Shown here one piece after another: positions 1 to 9,588 of a DNA stretch of 64,000 nt. The notes beneath the pieces are model-generated. The model did no database searches. It saw nothing but the letters and a program-made list of their open reading frames with translations, and had not been told where the DNA came from. The number at the start of each line of letters is the position of its first letter. The stretch's first letter is position 1. The stretch comes from Melieria omissa (Eukaryota; Arthropoda; Insecta; Diptera; Ulidiidae): the NCBI GenBank assembly GCA_963971225.1, contig OZ020267.1, positions 52,213,993-52,277,992 of the forward strand. Reading direction: 5' to 3'. A program made the translations under genes and the position numbers.

Positions 1-200
1 ATCTACTTCTAAAAAGGCAAAAGTTCAGCGAAACGAACACAAACTAATGAACAAATTTTTGCAAAAAATCTCCAATTAATTTTTCCAAGAAATGTATCAC
101 AAAAGATTATAATTACATGTGACATTTAATTAAAATACCTAATAAAAATTCTTTTAATTTTCACATTATGCGCTAATTTGCATTTGATGTGCTCCTTTGA

Positions 201-360
201 CAGGGGCGGATTCAGAAAAATATTTTGGGGGGATGTCAAAAAGTAATTCTTTAATAATCATAAAATGCCTTTTAATTTGTATGTAGTTTTAAAGTCGATC
301 CTAATATTTCGGGGGTGAGCGTTTCAACTCCCAAACCCCTTCCCCCTGAATTCGCCCCTG
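201..360 (+). mobile_element. hAT-type MITE, copy 1
   Basis: A 160-bp non-autonomous element with terminal inverted repeats beginning CAGGGGCG and ending CGCCCCTG. The 8 bp on the left (193-200, tcctttga) and right (361-368, tcctttgg) match at 7 of 8 positions, the target duplication size of hAT transposons. The CAGNG terminus also fits hAT. The same element lies inverted at 21626-21779. It has no coding capacity. Family assignment rests on termini and duplication length only. Confidence 0.85.
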
Positions 361-1830
361 TCCTTTGGTAACTTTATGTATAATGTTTTTAATTTTCAAA
401 CTGCTTTTCAAGCCGTCACTCTCTCCCACCAACACGCAGCTACGCAACTACACAACTACAACCAACGACGCCTATGGGCGGCAACCAATCGCGTGCAATT
501 TTCCCAATTTTCCAGCCAGTTTGATAGGAAAACATGAAAATTGCGCATTGGTATGCAGCGATGTGCAGCGGGCAGGAGAACAGGAGAGGCTAAGGGCTTC
601 GACGCATTTGTTGTTATTGGTGTTGTTGTTGCCAGTTGGGACCTGTGTTGCTAGCAGTCGGCGTCTATCAACGCGACTGTTGCCAAAATCAACACAAAGC
701 TGCCGGAAAATCCATTTGGAATTTAAAAAATTAGCCCAAAATTGTTCTGGGCGCAAAATCGCAGCGAATGAGAAATTCGTTGCGCCTTGCTTCGGTTAAT
801 ATGGTTATTGTTGTTGCCATAGAGTTGTTATGGCGGGCGGCGATGCCTACGACGACAACGAGCTGCAGATGAGCAGTCGAAATTGCCAAAACAAATATTG
901 GCAGCTGGCGTCGCCGCCGCCAAGCAGCCACCTGCCCATCGTTGGCGCCGGCCGGCAGCGGGTTAAAGGGATGACAACAGCCGTAGGTACTTGGATGTGT
1001 GCATGTGTGGGTGCAAGTTCGTGTGGCTGCGCGCTTTTCGAGTGTTGACTTTTGCTTTTGGATGTGAGTGCGCACGAGGCTCCCAAACGCCGATTGAGGC
1101 ATTAAAAATGTAAATGTTCGTGTTTGTGTGGAGATGTATGTGTGTGTGTGTGTGTGTTTGTATGTATTCATACTGCTAAAAGCGTGATTTTTTTTAATTT
1201 TGTTTGTTGGTTGACTTGGTTGGTTGGTTGGCTATAAATGTTGCCAAAAATTGTACCAACAAGCAACAACAAATTTTCTCATCTCTGAGAACAACTTTAA
1301 AACGTCCGCTTGCTATCATTAATGCCAGCTGAATATTTTATAGTGCAACCACGAGGGCCGAACGGCCTTGTGAAGCCATCTGACGTGTGTGCTTTACTGA
1401 AATGTTTCTCTTCATAAACGTGTTTATTGCATAGTTGGACTGGCCGCATTGGTTTAGTCGAGAAATACAGGAATTCATGGTTTTAAAACGATCTAAGTGG
1501 CCAGATTAATTCATAATGAAGACAGAGATTTTCAAGTTTGAATAGAATATAATTTAAAAATAAAATTATTGCAATGCGTCTGGTAAAAAAAGTCCTGTGA
1601 CCTTGAGACAGTAAATTGTTTCACATCATTCAATTTTAAAACCTCACAAACATTCGGAAACATAGATATCCTAACTTAGTGTAAGAAATAAATTGTAAAA
1701 TTTTATAATTTTGTCAACATATATAAAGTAACGTTGAAAGACTTTTTTAATGAAAATCCCTTTAAAAGAAAATATTTCATTGACTCGAAGGGACGTAATA
1801 GGTGTTTCGAAACGGCAAATGATCCATTAG
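361..1830. other. intergenic, simple repeats only
   Basis: No supportable gene. There are TTG runs near 605-632 and 804-818 and a TG dinucleotide run at about 1139-1157. The reading frames here lack any recognisable family signature and run through the low-complexity stretches, so they are treated as chance frames. Confidence 0.6.
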
Positions 1831-1895
1831 TTAGGCTGGGCAGCGTTAGGTAAGGAAGGGTGTGGGCAGCGTAGGCCACACTTCCAATCGGGGAC
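1831..1895 (+). repeat. interspersed repeat, copy 1
   Basis: The stretch with ttaggtaaggaagggtgtg followed by a short spacer and cacacttcca resembles 54404-54460 (ttaggtagggaagggtgtg, then gcacttccac). Both follow GTTAGG motifs. It is probably a fragment of a repeat family whose full length and class cannot be told from two pieces. Confidence 0.5.
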
Positions 1896-3904
1896 TAAAA
1901 TTGCACATAGCGAATCCCTTACGTAAGTTGATTTTAGGTAATTTTCTAATTACCAACGGTAAGCGGACAGACACCATAATAATTAAAAATCTCACCAATT
2001 CCTCTTTTTTACAACTTTCGCCTTTTTTGTATTCTATCTACAGAAATAAAATATTCAACTTTTTTAGGAAATACGTTAAAAATTCCAATTTTCTCATTGA
2101 TTGACTTAAAATTTGCTTAGATATACTTAAAATATACTTTGGCCATGCCACAAAGATACCACAAGGGCCCAATACGAGGGCCCATTCTTATGTCTCTGCT
2201 AGGATTAATCTCCAGCACTCGTAGTCAGATAAATTGAAAAACTTCAGCAAGTTTCAAATATTTACCGATGTTAATTAATTCAAATGCAGGAAAAGGAAGA
2301 CTAAAGCCTTTTCAACCTTTGTCCATTTGGGCCGATATTATTACGATTTGGGGACCAGAGCCACCTGGTTATTTTGCAGGTTCCTTCGTTCTTTCATCTC
2401 TCACTGGGATTTTCAAGTAAAGCTTGAGCAAGGAATTAATTTGTGGGTCAGAAGTGGTATTCTTGCTATTTTAGTGTAAGGAATTAATTTGTGGGTCAGA
2501 AGTGGAATTCTTGCTATGTTAGTGTAAGTAAGGGTCACAAGTTTATATTTTACTCTGGCCTGGTACTCATTTAGTAAAACGTGATAAAGTGCAACCATAT
2601 TTGAGATCATAGATATCGTTGTCAGTGTTTTAATACCAGCCTGAACAATTTGGCGTTTGTATTACTTAAAAAGCGAAAGAGCTTTGTATATGAGAAGTAT
2701 CACCGCCTGAAATACTGTAACAGTCTGAAAGACGAGGGATTACATCCAGTTGCATATATTCACGCCTACTATATCGTTTAACTGGGAGTCGCTTCTGTTG
2801 AAAGAGACTCAGGTTTTTGGACATTTCAATCTTTTATACTCACTATTGTCGAGTTTGTTCGGTCGAGAATTTTGTGTCCAAAAGCATCTGGACGAGGAAC
2901 CTTTGAGTGTAGTTAAATTTGTCTTCTAAAATTTGTGACAAAATCTTCGCCGAGTGTATTATTCAAAGCATTTAGTCTTTTTGCTGGGAGACATGCTGGG
3001 AGAATGTTCGAAAATTCCTATAAATATTTAGTAATTTTTCTTTACTATAAGAAAATACTTGCTCACATTGTTTTCTTTCTTGATCTTTTTGTGCTTCATA
3101 TAAAACAGTATTTTCATTCCTTCATATTTTTATGTTACATTTCGATGCAAATTTGTTGTATTTTGTTTCAGCAGTAAATATGATATTTTTAGAGGTGCTT
3201 AGTGTTTTTAGTTTTCTGTAACAGCCGAAGGCTTCTGGTGTCAGTGCTGTTAGCTATCTATTTGTAGAATATTAACTTTTGTACAGATATTATTATAAAA
3301 TAAAAAAAAGTTTTCTGTAAATGCAAACAAGAAAGCAAAGAAATCCCTTTGGAATTCCTTTGGATTGAGGATGAAAGATATCCACTGCATATGTGGACTA
3401 ATCATAGGATAGATTCCATGGGGCTAACATGGACATCATCGAGAACATAGCTCTTGAACTTCCTGCCTAGAAGAGACGACGCAGTTATTTTCTTTGTGCA
3501 TTTCTTTTTCGTTAGATCGAGGTAAAACACTTTTGGTTTAGACGAAATGAAGATGTGAAAGTTATTCCTTTGTCCTATGTGATCCTCTGAAATTTACGAA
3601 AGAATTTAGTAAAATTGCTCATGAGAACAAGTAACCCCTCCGCTTTATTATTTAATAACTTTCTTACACCTTCCATTCCTCTGTTGTTATTTCGTTTTCT
3701 AAACGTAAAGTGGGTCATTAAGCCTGAGAAATTGAGGAATATACGTTCCGTAGGTCTCTTTTTCGGCTTCCAGTCACGCCTATCTATCTATGTTAATATA
3801 CATTTTTTTCAAAAAATCCTTTTTCCAGTGGCTGTCACTCCTACTATGCATCCAAAATACTGTCACTATCACCGACACAGTCTCCGTATATGTTTTTCTA
3901 CTTT
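1896..3904. other. intergenic, no gene seen
   Basis: Apart from the 48-bp duplication at 2430, this AT-rich stretch shows no coding signature. The last 100-150 bases may be the body of the Helitron-like element whose 3' end is at 3905-3933, but its 5' limit cannot be found. Confidence 0.5.
2430..2525 (+). repeat. 48-bp tandem duplication
   Basis: Two head-to-tail copies (2430-2477 and 2478-2525), each beginning aaggaattaatttgtgggtc, differ at only two visible positions, so the duplication is fairly recent. No function is evident. Confidence 0.85.
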
Positions 3905-3933
3905 ACCCGGGCAATGCCGGGTACTCCTGCTAG
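3905..3933 (+). mobile_element. probable Helitron 3' terminus
   Basis: The perfect-arm hairpin at 3905-3922 (acccgggcaatgccgggt) is followed 7 bases later by CTAG (3930-3933). A short GC-rich hairpin about 10 bases before CTRR is the usual 3' end of Helitron rolling-circle transposons. The 5' TC end is not identifiable and no Rep/helicase coding is present, so this would be a non-autonomous copy of unknown length. Confidence 0.5.
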
Positions 3934-5384
3934 CGCTTTTATAAGCGTTGTTTCCCTGGTTCGACAGTTCAATAAGTTCAGTGTCATAAAAAGTAGACTA
4001 AATAAATTTCATTCTTTAATGTTTTCACGCACAACACAATCATTGCGACCCCCCAACATCGACCAGCTAATAAGTTTATCTAATAAATTGTTCACATACT
4101 GCAGCACAGAAAACTGGTTTCTAATTAAGCGAACATAATACTTACGATTCTCTTCAAATAATTTAGTCGGCAAATTGCACCAGAAGGTAGAGCAATAAAA
4201 ACAAATGCAATGCTACTCCGTCTGCGTGCCGACCATAAAAGTATATGTTCTCGCTTCAGTATAAACTCGCCAAAGGCTCACGTGCGCAAAATCGAAAGTG
4301 TAGATCGTTCCGCTTTGATCTTCGGCGATCAAACGTTGTTGCGCGCTCGTCGAACAAGCGTTTAAATTGCTCCCTCTCTGTTTTTTGTGCGGTCTGTACA
4401 TATTTAGTATATGTGCACATATTTATGGTATATAAATACCTATGTGTGTGTATATTTTTGATGTGTTTGTTAGTGCATTGTTCATGCCTTTTGTGCATTG
4501 AGCCGCCTCTTTTTTTGTGTTGACACGTATGAAAGTTTTTATGAGCGCCTGTGGTCATGATCCTGCGAACTAGGGATGGGACAACTTATGTGAATTATGA
4601 ATTATTTAAAGTGACTTATAAGTGTTTAGCTTACTTTTCATTATTTTTATACTCTTTATGTGCTAACAACCAGCGCAACTTTTGCAAAAATATGTGCAAG
4701 GTTTATGGGTTCTCAACGCGTAGGCATATTTTTAAATAATGCGGAGGCGGATATGTATGTGTAGCACATCTCTAATTGTACACTATCGCACATACACTGA
4801 GAACTTTGAGTTGAGTTGACGCGTTGCGACTGCGCCGACAGCCATTTGACCGCTCCGAAGGTCTTGAATGCTTCTCGCAGGCCACATGACTGGTGGTGAC
4901 GCAAGACTGCTGCTGCTTTAAGCATTCTAAGGGGATTCCGTCCATGTTGTGTGCGTTGATTAAAAAAGGTATTAAAAATATGAGAGAGGAAACGAATGAA
5001 ATTTGTACAATGTGCCGCATCGACACGTGTCGTGTGTGTCATTTGTGGTCAGCTTAGCGCTAATGTGGCACATCTTTATGGCTTTGCAGTTCTACTGTGC
5101 TGCTCTTCTCTGTAGGGTCTGTTTTTTCGTTTTATGCAGATGATTTGTGATGGTTTAATTAGCTCGAATTTTATTATGTTGCTACTGTTGTTCGGGTCGG
5201 TTCAGTTTTTTGGTGTCCTCATATTTTATCTTCTTTTTATGCTTTGAAATTTTGTTTTAATGTTGGAAAGCAACCATTTGGTTTAGCCATAAATCAGCGA
5301 AAATTTCAAGTTTAAACTTCAACTGAAATCTAATTTGACGGCGATATGAACGAACGTGCCGCTTTTTGTCAGTGCCGTAAAGTG
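3934..5384. other. intergenic, no gene seen
   Basis: No coding family, RNA gene or transposon terminus recognised. Composition is ordinary intergenic AT-rich DNA. Confidence 0.5.
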
Positions 5385-6236
5385 TTTTATTTTATTTTAC
5401 TTTATTTTACTTTATTTTTTTAATTTAATTTAATATATTTTATTTAATTTTATTTTATTTTATTTTATTTTATTTTATTTTATTTTATTTTATTTTATTT
5501 TATTTTATTTGAGTTTATTTGATTTGGTTTTATTTTATTTTATTTTATTTTATTTTATTTTATTTTATTTTATTTTATTTTATTTTATTTTATTTATTTT
5601 ATTTTATTTATTTTATTAAATTTTATTTATTTTATTTATTTTATTTACTTTATTTATTTTAGTTTATTTTATTTTATTTTATTTTTTTTTATTTTATTTT
5701 TTTTTATTTTTATTTTATTTTATTTTATTTTATATTATTATTTTTTATTTTTATTTTTATTTTATTTTATTTTATTTTATTTTATTTTATTTTATTTTAT
5801 TTTATTTTATTTTATTTTATTTTATTTTATTTTATTTTATTTTATTTTATTTTATTTTATTTTATTTTATTTTATTTTATTTTATTTTATTTTATTTTAT
5901 TTTATTTTATTTTATTTTATTTTATTTTATTTTATTTTATTTTATTTTATTTTATTTTATTTTATTTTATTTTATTTTATTTTATTTTATTTTATTTTAT
6001 TTTATTTTATTTTATTTTATTTTATTTTATTTTATTTTATTTTATTTTATTTTATTTTATTTGATTTTATTTGATTTTATTTGATTTTATTTGATTTTAT
6101 TTTATTTTATTTGATTTTATTTGATTTTATTTGATTTTATTTTATTTTTATTTATTTTATTTTATTTTATTTTATTTTATTTTATTTTATTTTATTTTAT
6201 TTTATTTTATTTTATTTTATTTTATTTTATTTTACA
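5385..6236 (+). repeat. (TTTTA)n pentanucleotide tract, about 850 bp
   Basis: An almost unbroken TTTTA pentamer array. The left third is degenerate, with TTTTTA, TTTATT, CTTTA and TATATT variants. From about 5760 to 6060 it is essentially pure, followed by a sub-block of TTTGA variants at 6060-6135 and a second pure block to 6235. An apparent reading frame starting at 6121 is only the translated repeat. A tract of this length and purity should be highly length-variable. Confidence 0.97.
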
Positions 6237-7578
6237 TATTGCGGTTAAAATTGTCAGCACGTCCCGGGCTTCGTTGTCATTCCACTTCCGACTCTTAACT
6301 GCTTTCACAGCCAATTGCCATCGAAATGATCATGTACAGCTTTTGTTCTAATAATTAACTTGTTCGTTTTGTTTTGTTGCAGTTCGCCGCTTACAGTTAC
6401 ATTTCCATTTTCAATTTTCGCTCCACAACACCAACACCAACGACAACCACCGCACATGAGGAGTTGGGGCCTTTCCAGCTCATTTGGCGTGAATCAAAAA
6501 TTTTTGTCACGCTTCGATTTCCTGCCATTGTTGCTGTTGGTGTTGTTGTTGCATTTAATGTTTCGACTGTTGTTGCCGTGTGTTATGTACAACATTTCTA
6601 TTAGCGCCACACACATGCACGCAAACGCGTCTACTCCACTCCCGTCCCACTCACCCATACGCCAGCTTCAAGTAGCGTCAGGCGAGCGTTTTAAGCGACG
6701 CACTCGCGCCCGATAAGATCGGCCAACGCGGTGTTGGTGCTGGTGCCAGTGTCGCATGTAATTCCAACAAAATGCGTGTTGCCTATTGTTCTCGTTACGC
6801 TCGGCATGCCACCGCCAGCCACCACCTGGCCGCATGCCACTTGAGAAAAATGTTGAGTATGTAAAGGTGAGTGAGAAGTGGGGGGAAAAAATTCATTCAA
6901 AACTCTTAACCCGGATTAGAAGCGCCCAAACCGTCAGCACACTTTTCATTATTTTTTCTTGGCTGTTTCGTTCTTGCTTTATGCTTTGCTGTTGATACTT
7001 TACACAGCCGTTTTGTTGCTGTTGTTGTTGTTGTACCACCTATGTGGCGACTAACTGAAGTCGCTCGACGATTGCATAGTCATTTATATTTGTGTCTCCA
7101 AGAAAATTTACTTGCTGTCGAGTGTTTCAAATGATTTATCTGCGTTGCCAGACGCTGCCAGTGTGCGCCGAAAACATAATCGACACTTCGAGAATATCAA
7201 CAGAGGGGTTCGAATCGCAGATGAACCGGAAATTATGCGTTGTTACTCGATGAGCTGTGCATTAAAAATGAGAGAGGTTTCTGTTTGAATGCTAAAAATG
7301 TTGCATTGTTTATCTGCGGCAATGATTACTGATTCGTTTTTCTAGAAATCGAGATTCTAATTGATACCAAGGTCGAAGTGATAAAGACGTCATAGCTGTG
7401 TTATTTCGAAAAAATTTGAACTTCATTGCTATAACTACCTCATCTTACAATAAGGGGTGGATTAAGAATAAGACGTGGTATTCAATTTTGCGGAAAACTT
7501 CTGGTTTCCAACAGTAACGCTTAAGAATTTTACTTGAAAATTGTTTACGACAATGACCACAACTGTAAATACGCTGAA
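6237..7578. other. intergenic, TTG runs
   Basis: No supportable gene. TTG/GTT runs at about 6529-6552 and 7013-7033 resemble the CAA/TTG triplet runs common in fly non-coding DNA. The overlapping frames at 6360-6995 have no recognisable domain. Confidence 0.5.
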
Positions 7579-7965
7579 CCCTTTGGACTCCATAATTGCC
7601 TGAGAGCAACTTCACCGATTTGTCATCTTATAGCAAAAGCTACGAATGATTTATGGGTTTAATTTAAGTAGGCACCAACAAATATTTAGAAGAAATATTT
7701 ATTATTTTTAGAAGCAAATTCAAAGAAAATTAAAAAAATTTTAATGTTATCCCCAAAAGAATTTCCAAAAATTGGCAGCGATATCAGGGAAAGTTTGTAT
7801 TCTAATTGAAGTCTACGAATTGGGCGCATTTGATCAAAGCCCTGTTTCATTAATAACGGTTAAATAAAATCGAAAAGTAATAATTTTGTATTTTTCCATA
7901 AATATTAAATATTTTTTGTGTAATTAAAAAATATTGATACAAAATTTATTTAACCCGTTTTAAAC
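7579..7965 (-). mobile_element. TTAA-type MITE family 1, copy 1 (truncated)
   Basis: Begins ccctttggactcc and continues in close similarity to the reverse complements of 38381-38902 and 54687-55090, for example the stretch reading cttatagcaaaagctacgaa. The flank before the terminus is tgaa, a likely decayed TTAA. Similarity stops near 7965, so the far terminus is missing or diverged. Termini CCCTTT...GACYCC next to TTAA suggest a piggyBac-type MITE. Confidence 0.75.
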
Positions 7966-8667
7966 ACTTTGATGGTGATACTTTTTGATTTCAATTATGA
8001 TTTCATAGAAGTTCTATCGGTTCCCCATTCATTGTATTTTTTGCCTTTATCTTGAAGAAGTTGTGGAAATGTGTAACATTTCCTTATAATGAATGATTTC
8101 AACCCGTTTTTATATTGTTTCCTTAAATATGATTTTGATGGAACACTTTGCCTTCAGAGCAGAATTTTTTGCGCCTGCATGCAGCATGTTTTTCAACCCT
8201 TCGCTTTCACACAGCTGCCGTCACACATGTTCGTCGGGCATGTCGGCATGCAGTGCGGAAAATTGCATTTCTCGTTCGTGTACTCGCGGTGGACTCTTGC
8301 CGCCAACGCCAGCAGACAAATGTGTCGGCTGTCCATATGCTGGCGGCCGCGCTTTGGCCATTGAAATCTCAGCCCTTCCGCAAAGGGTCGTTCAATCTCA
8401 CTTCGCACATCCATCACGTTTGCATGCTGTTCAAAACATTTTTTACGACTCGGCGCTGTTTCGCATTTGAAGTATTTGTGCTGCATTTGCCAGCATTTTT
8501 ACTCCTATTACGCATTGGCTGTTGTTGTTGTTGTTGCGCGCCTTTGGCGGCTCAGCGGCCCACATGAAAAGTCAGGTTTTGGTTTCCTTAGCATCTGTTG
8601 TTATTGTTTTGTCTGGCATTGTGTTTACATACGCACACATGTATAGTACATATGTATTGTATGTATG
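7966..8667. other. intergenic, no gene seen
   Basis: Several overlapping short frames occur at 8089-8567 but none shows a domain, motif or conserved composition. A TTG run lies at about 8520-8537. The 5 bases at 8663-8667 (gtatg) are the target duplication of the BEL element that follows. Confidence 0.5.
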
Positions 8668-8908
8668 TGAACGAGATCTCTGAGCCGTCGGCGGAACGAT
8701 CCAAATAAAACGCGGGAGTTTTGCGGAATGCGGATGGTTTATTCGAAGTATTAAACACGAATGACAAACTGTGAAAAACGTTGGACAACACAAACGGCCG
8801 GAGCCGGTGGGACATGGGAAGTGGAACATGTTTACATTAGGAAACTGGAAGGGAGAGGATTTGAGTGTCGCAGGGTCCACAGAACACTGGGACGAACACA
8901 TTTAGCCA
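8668..8908 (-). repeat. 3' LTR of BEL element A
   Basis: 241 bp. On the minus strand it starts TGGCTAAATG and ends CTCGTTCA, giving the TG...CA ends of retroviral-type LTRs. I see no difference from the copy at 17220-17460. An AATAAA motif on the coding strand (in gaataaacc) is a plausible poly(A) signal. Confidence 0.97.
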
Positions 8909-8935
8909 TGGCGGCCCGCGTTGCCGCTGGCAACA

Positions 8936-9488
8936 TTATGGTGGGAGCTGCTCGCTCAGACGGCCCAAGGCCTCCAAGGCCTGCTCGATGAGGGCGCGGG
9001 CTCCGACGCGCGGCTGTGGGGTCTCCTCGTCGTTGGCCTCATCCTCGCTGAAGGCGATCAGTGCTCGCTCTGCTGCTGCCGCGGAGGCGGGACGATTGGG
9101 TTGTTGTTGTTGCGGCCGGCGGTGGCGTGTCCGCCGGTCCGCGATGGCGGAGCGCTGCACGGGGCGCTTCACCTGAGTGGGCTGCTGCCGGAGCTGTTGT
9201 GGCTTCTTGCCGCCCTTGCGTGTTGTCTTGGGCGCCGGTGTTCTGGCTGTCCTCTCCTCGAAGTGCAGCATTGTATTGTGCGCTCGGCCGCACTTGCTGC
9301 AGCGAGCGGCGGAGTTGCATCGATTGGTGGGGTGGGACCGCGCCAGGCAGTTGGTGCAGTAGTCCTGGGCGCGGGCCACCTGCTGTCGCTGTTGTGGTGC
9401 CATCGCCAGGAAGGCCCGGCAGTATCGTATGCCGTGGATGTGGTGGCACAGCCGGCATTGCTGCATGAGGTTCTGCTTCCTGGTAGCC
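8936..9488 (-). CDS. BEL element A third frame: zinc-knuckle-like basic protein
   Basis: This minus-strand frame lies between pol and the 3' LTR. Its first Met is at 9466, but it stays open upstream to a splice acceptor (pyrimidine-rich tract ending gtttcttgcag, AG at 9490-9489). The N-terminal half has ordered cysteines and histidines: CRLC, RYC, YCTNCLARSH, RCSKCG and MLH. The same order is seen in this element's own Gag (residues about 391-456) and in the third frame of element B. The C-terminal half is rich in Arg, Gln, Pro and Ala. No signal peptide or membrane segment is visible, so it is not an envelope protein. A candidate donor lies in the leader at 17030/17029, directly after an ATG and in compatible phase. 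Inferred role: accessory RNA/DNA binding; function is unproven. Confidence 0.75.
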
Positions 9489-9588
9489 CTGCAAGAAACA
9501 CGAACAATGTATCACTAGAGGATCGTAATACTTGGGTAGGGTATGAGGATGAGCGTATGTGAAAAATAGGCAGGGATATGAGTTGAGT

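Noticed and set aside
365..1171. Frames of up to 146 codons on both strands
   Set aside because: Driven by TTG and TG repeats; no recognisable protein family.
6121..6351. Phe/Leu/Ile-rich open frame
   Set aside because: It is translated TTTTA microsatellite.
8089..8567. Overlapping frames of 91-139 codons on both strands
   Set aside because: No domain, no consistent codon use and frames on both strands of the same GC-richer stretch; no evidence for a host gene.
8865..9562. Long plus-strand frames over the 3' part of element A, for example the 213-codon frame at 8921-9562
   Set aside because: They lie opposite the GC-rich third frame of element A, and their Leu/Gly/Ala-rich content is a shadow of its Arg/Gln codons.
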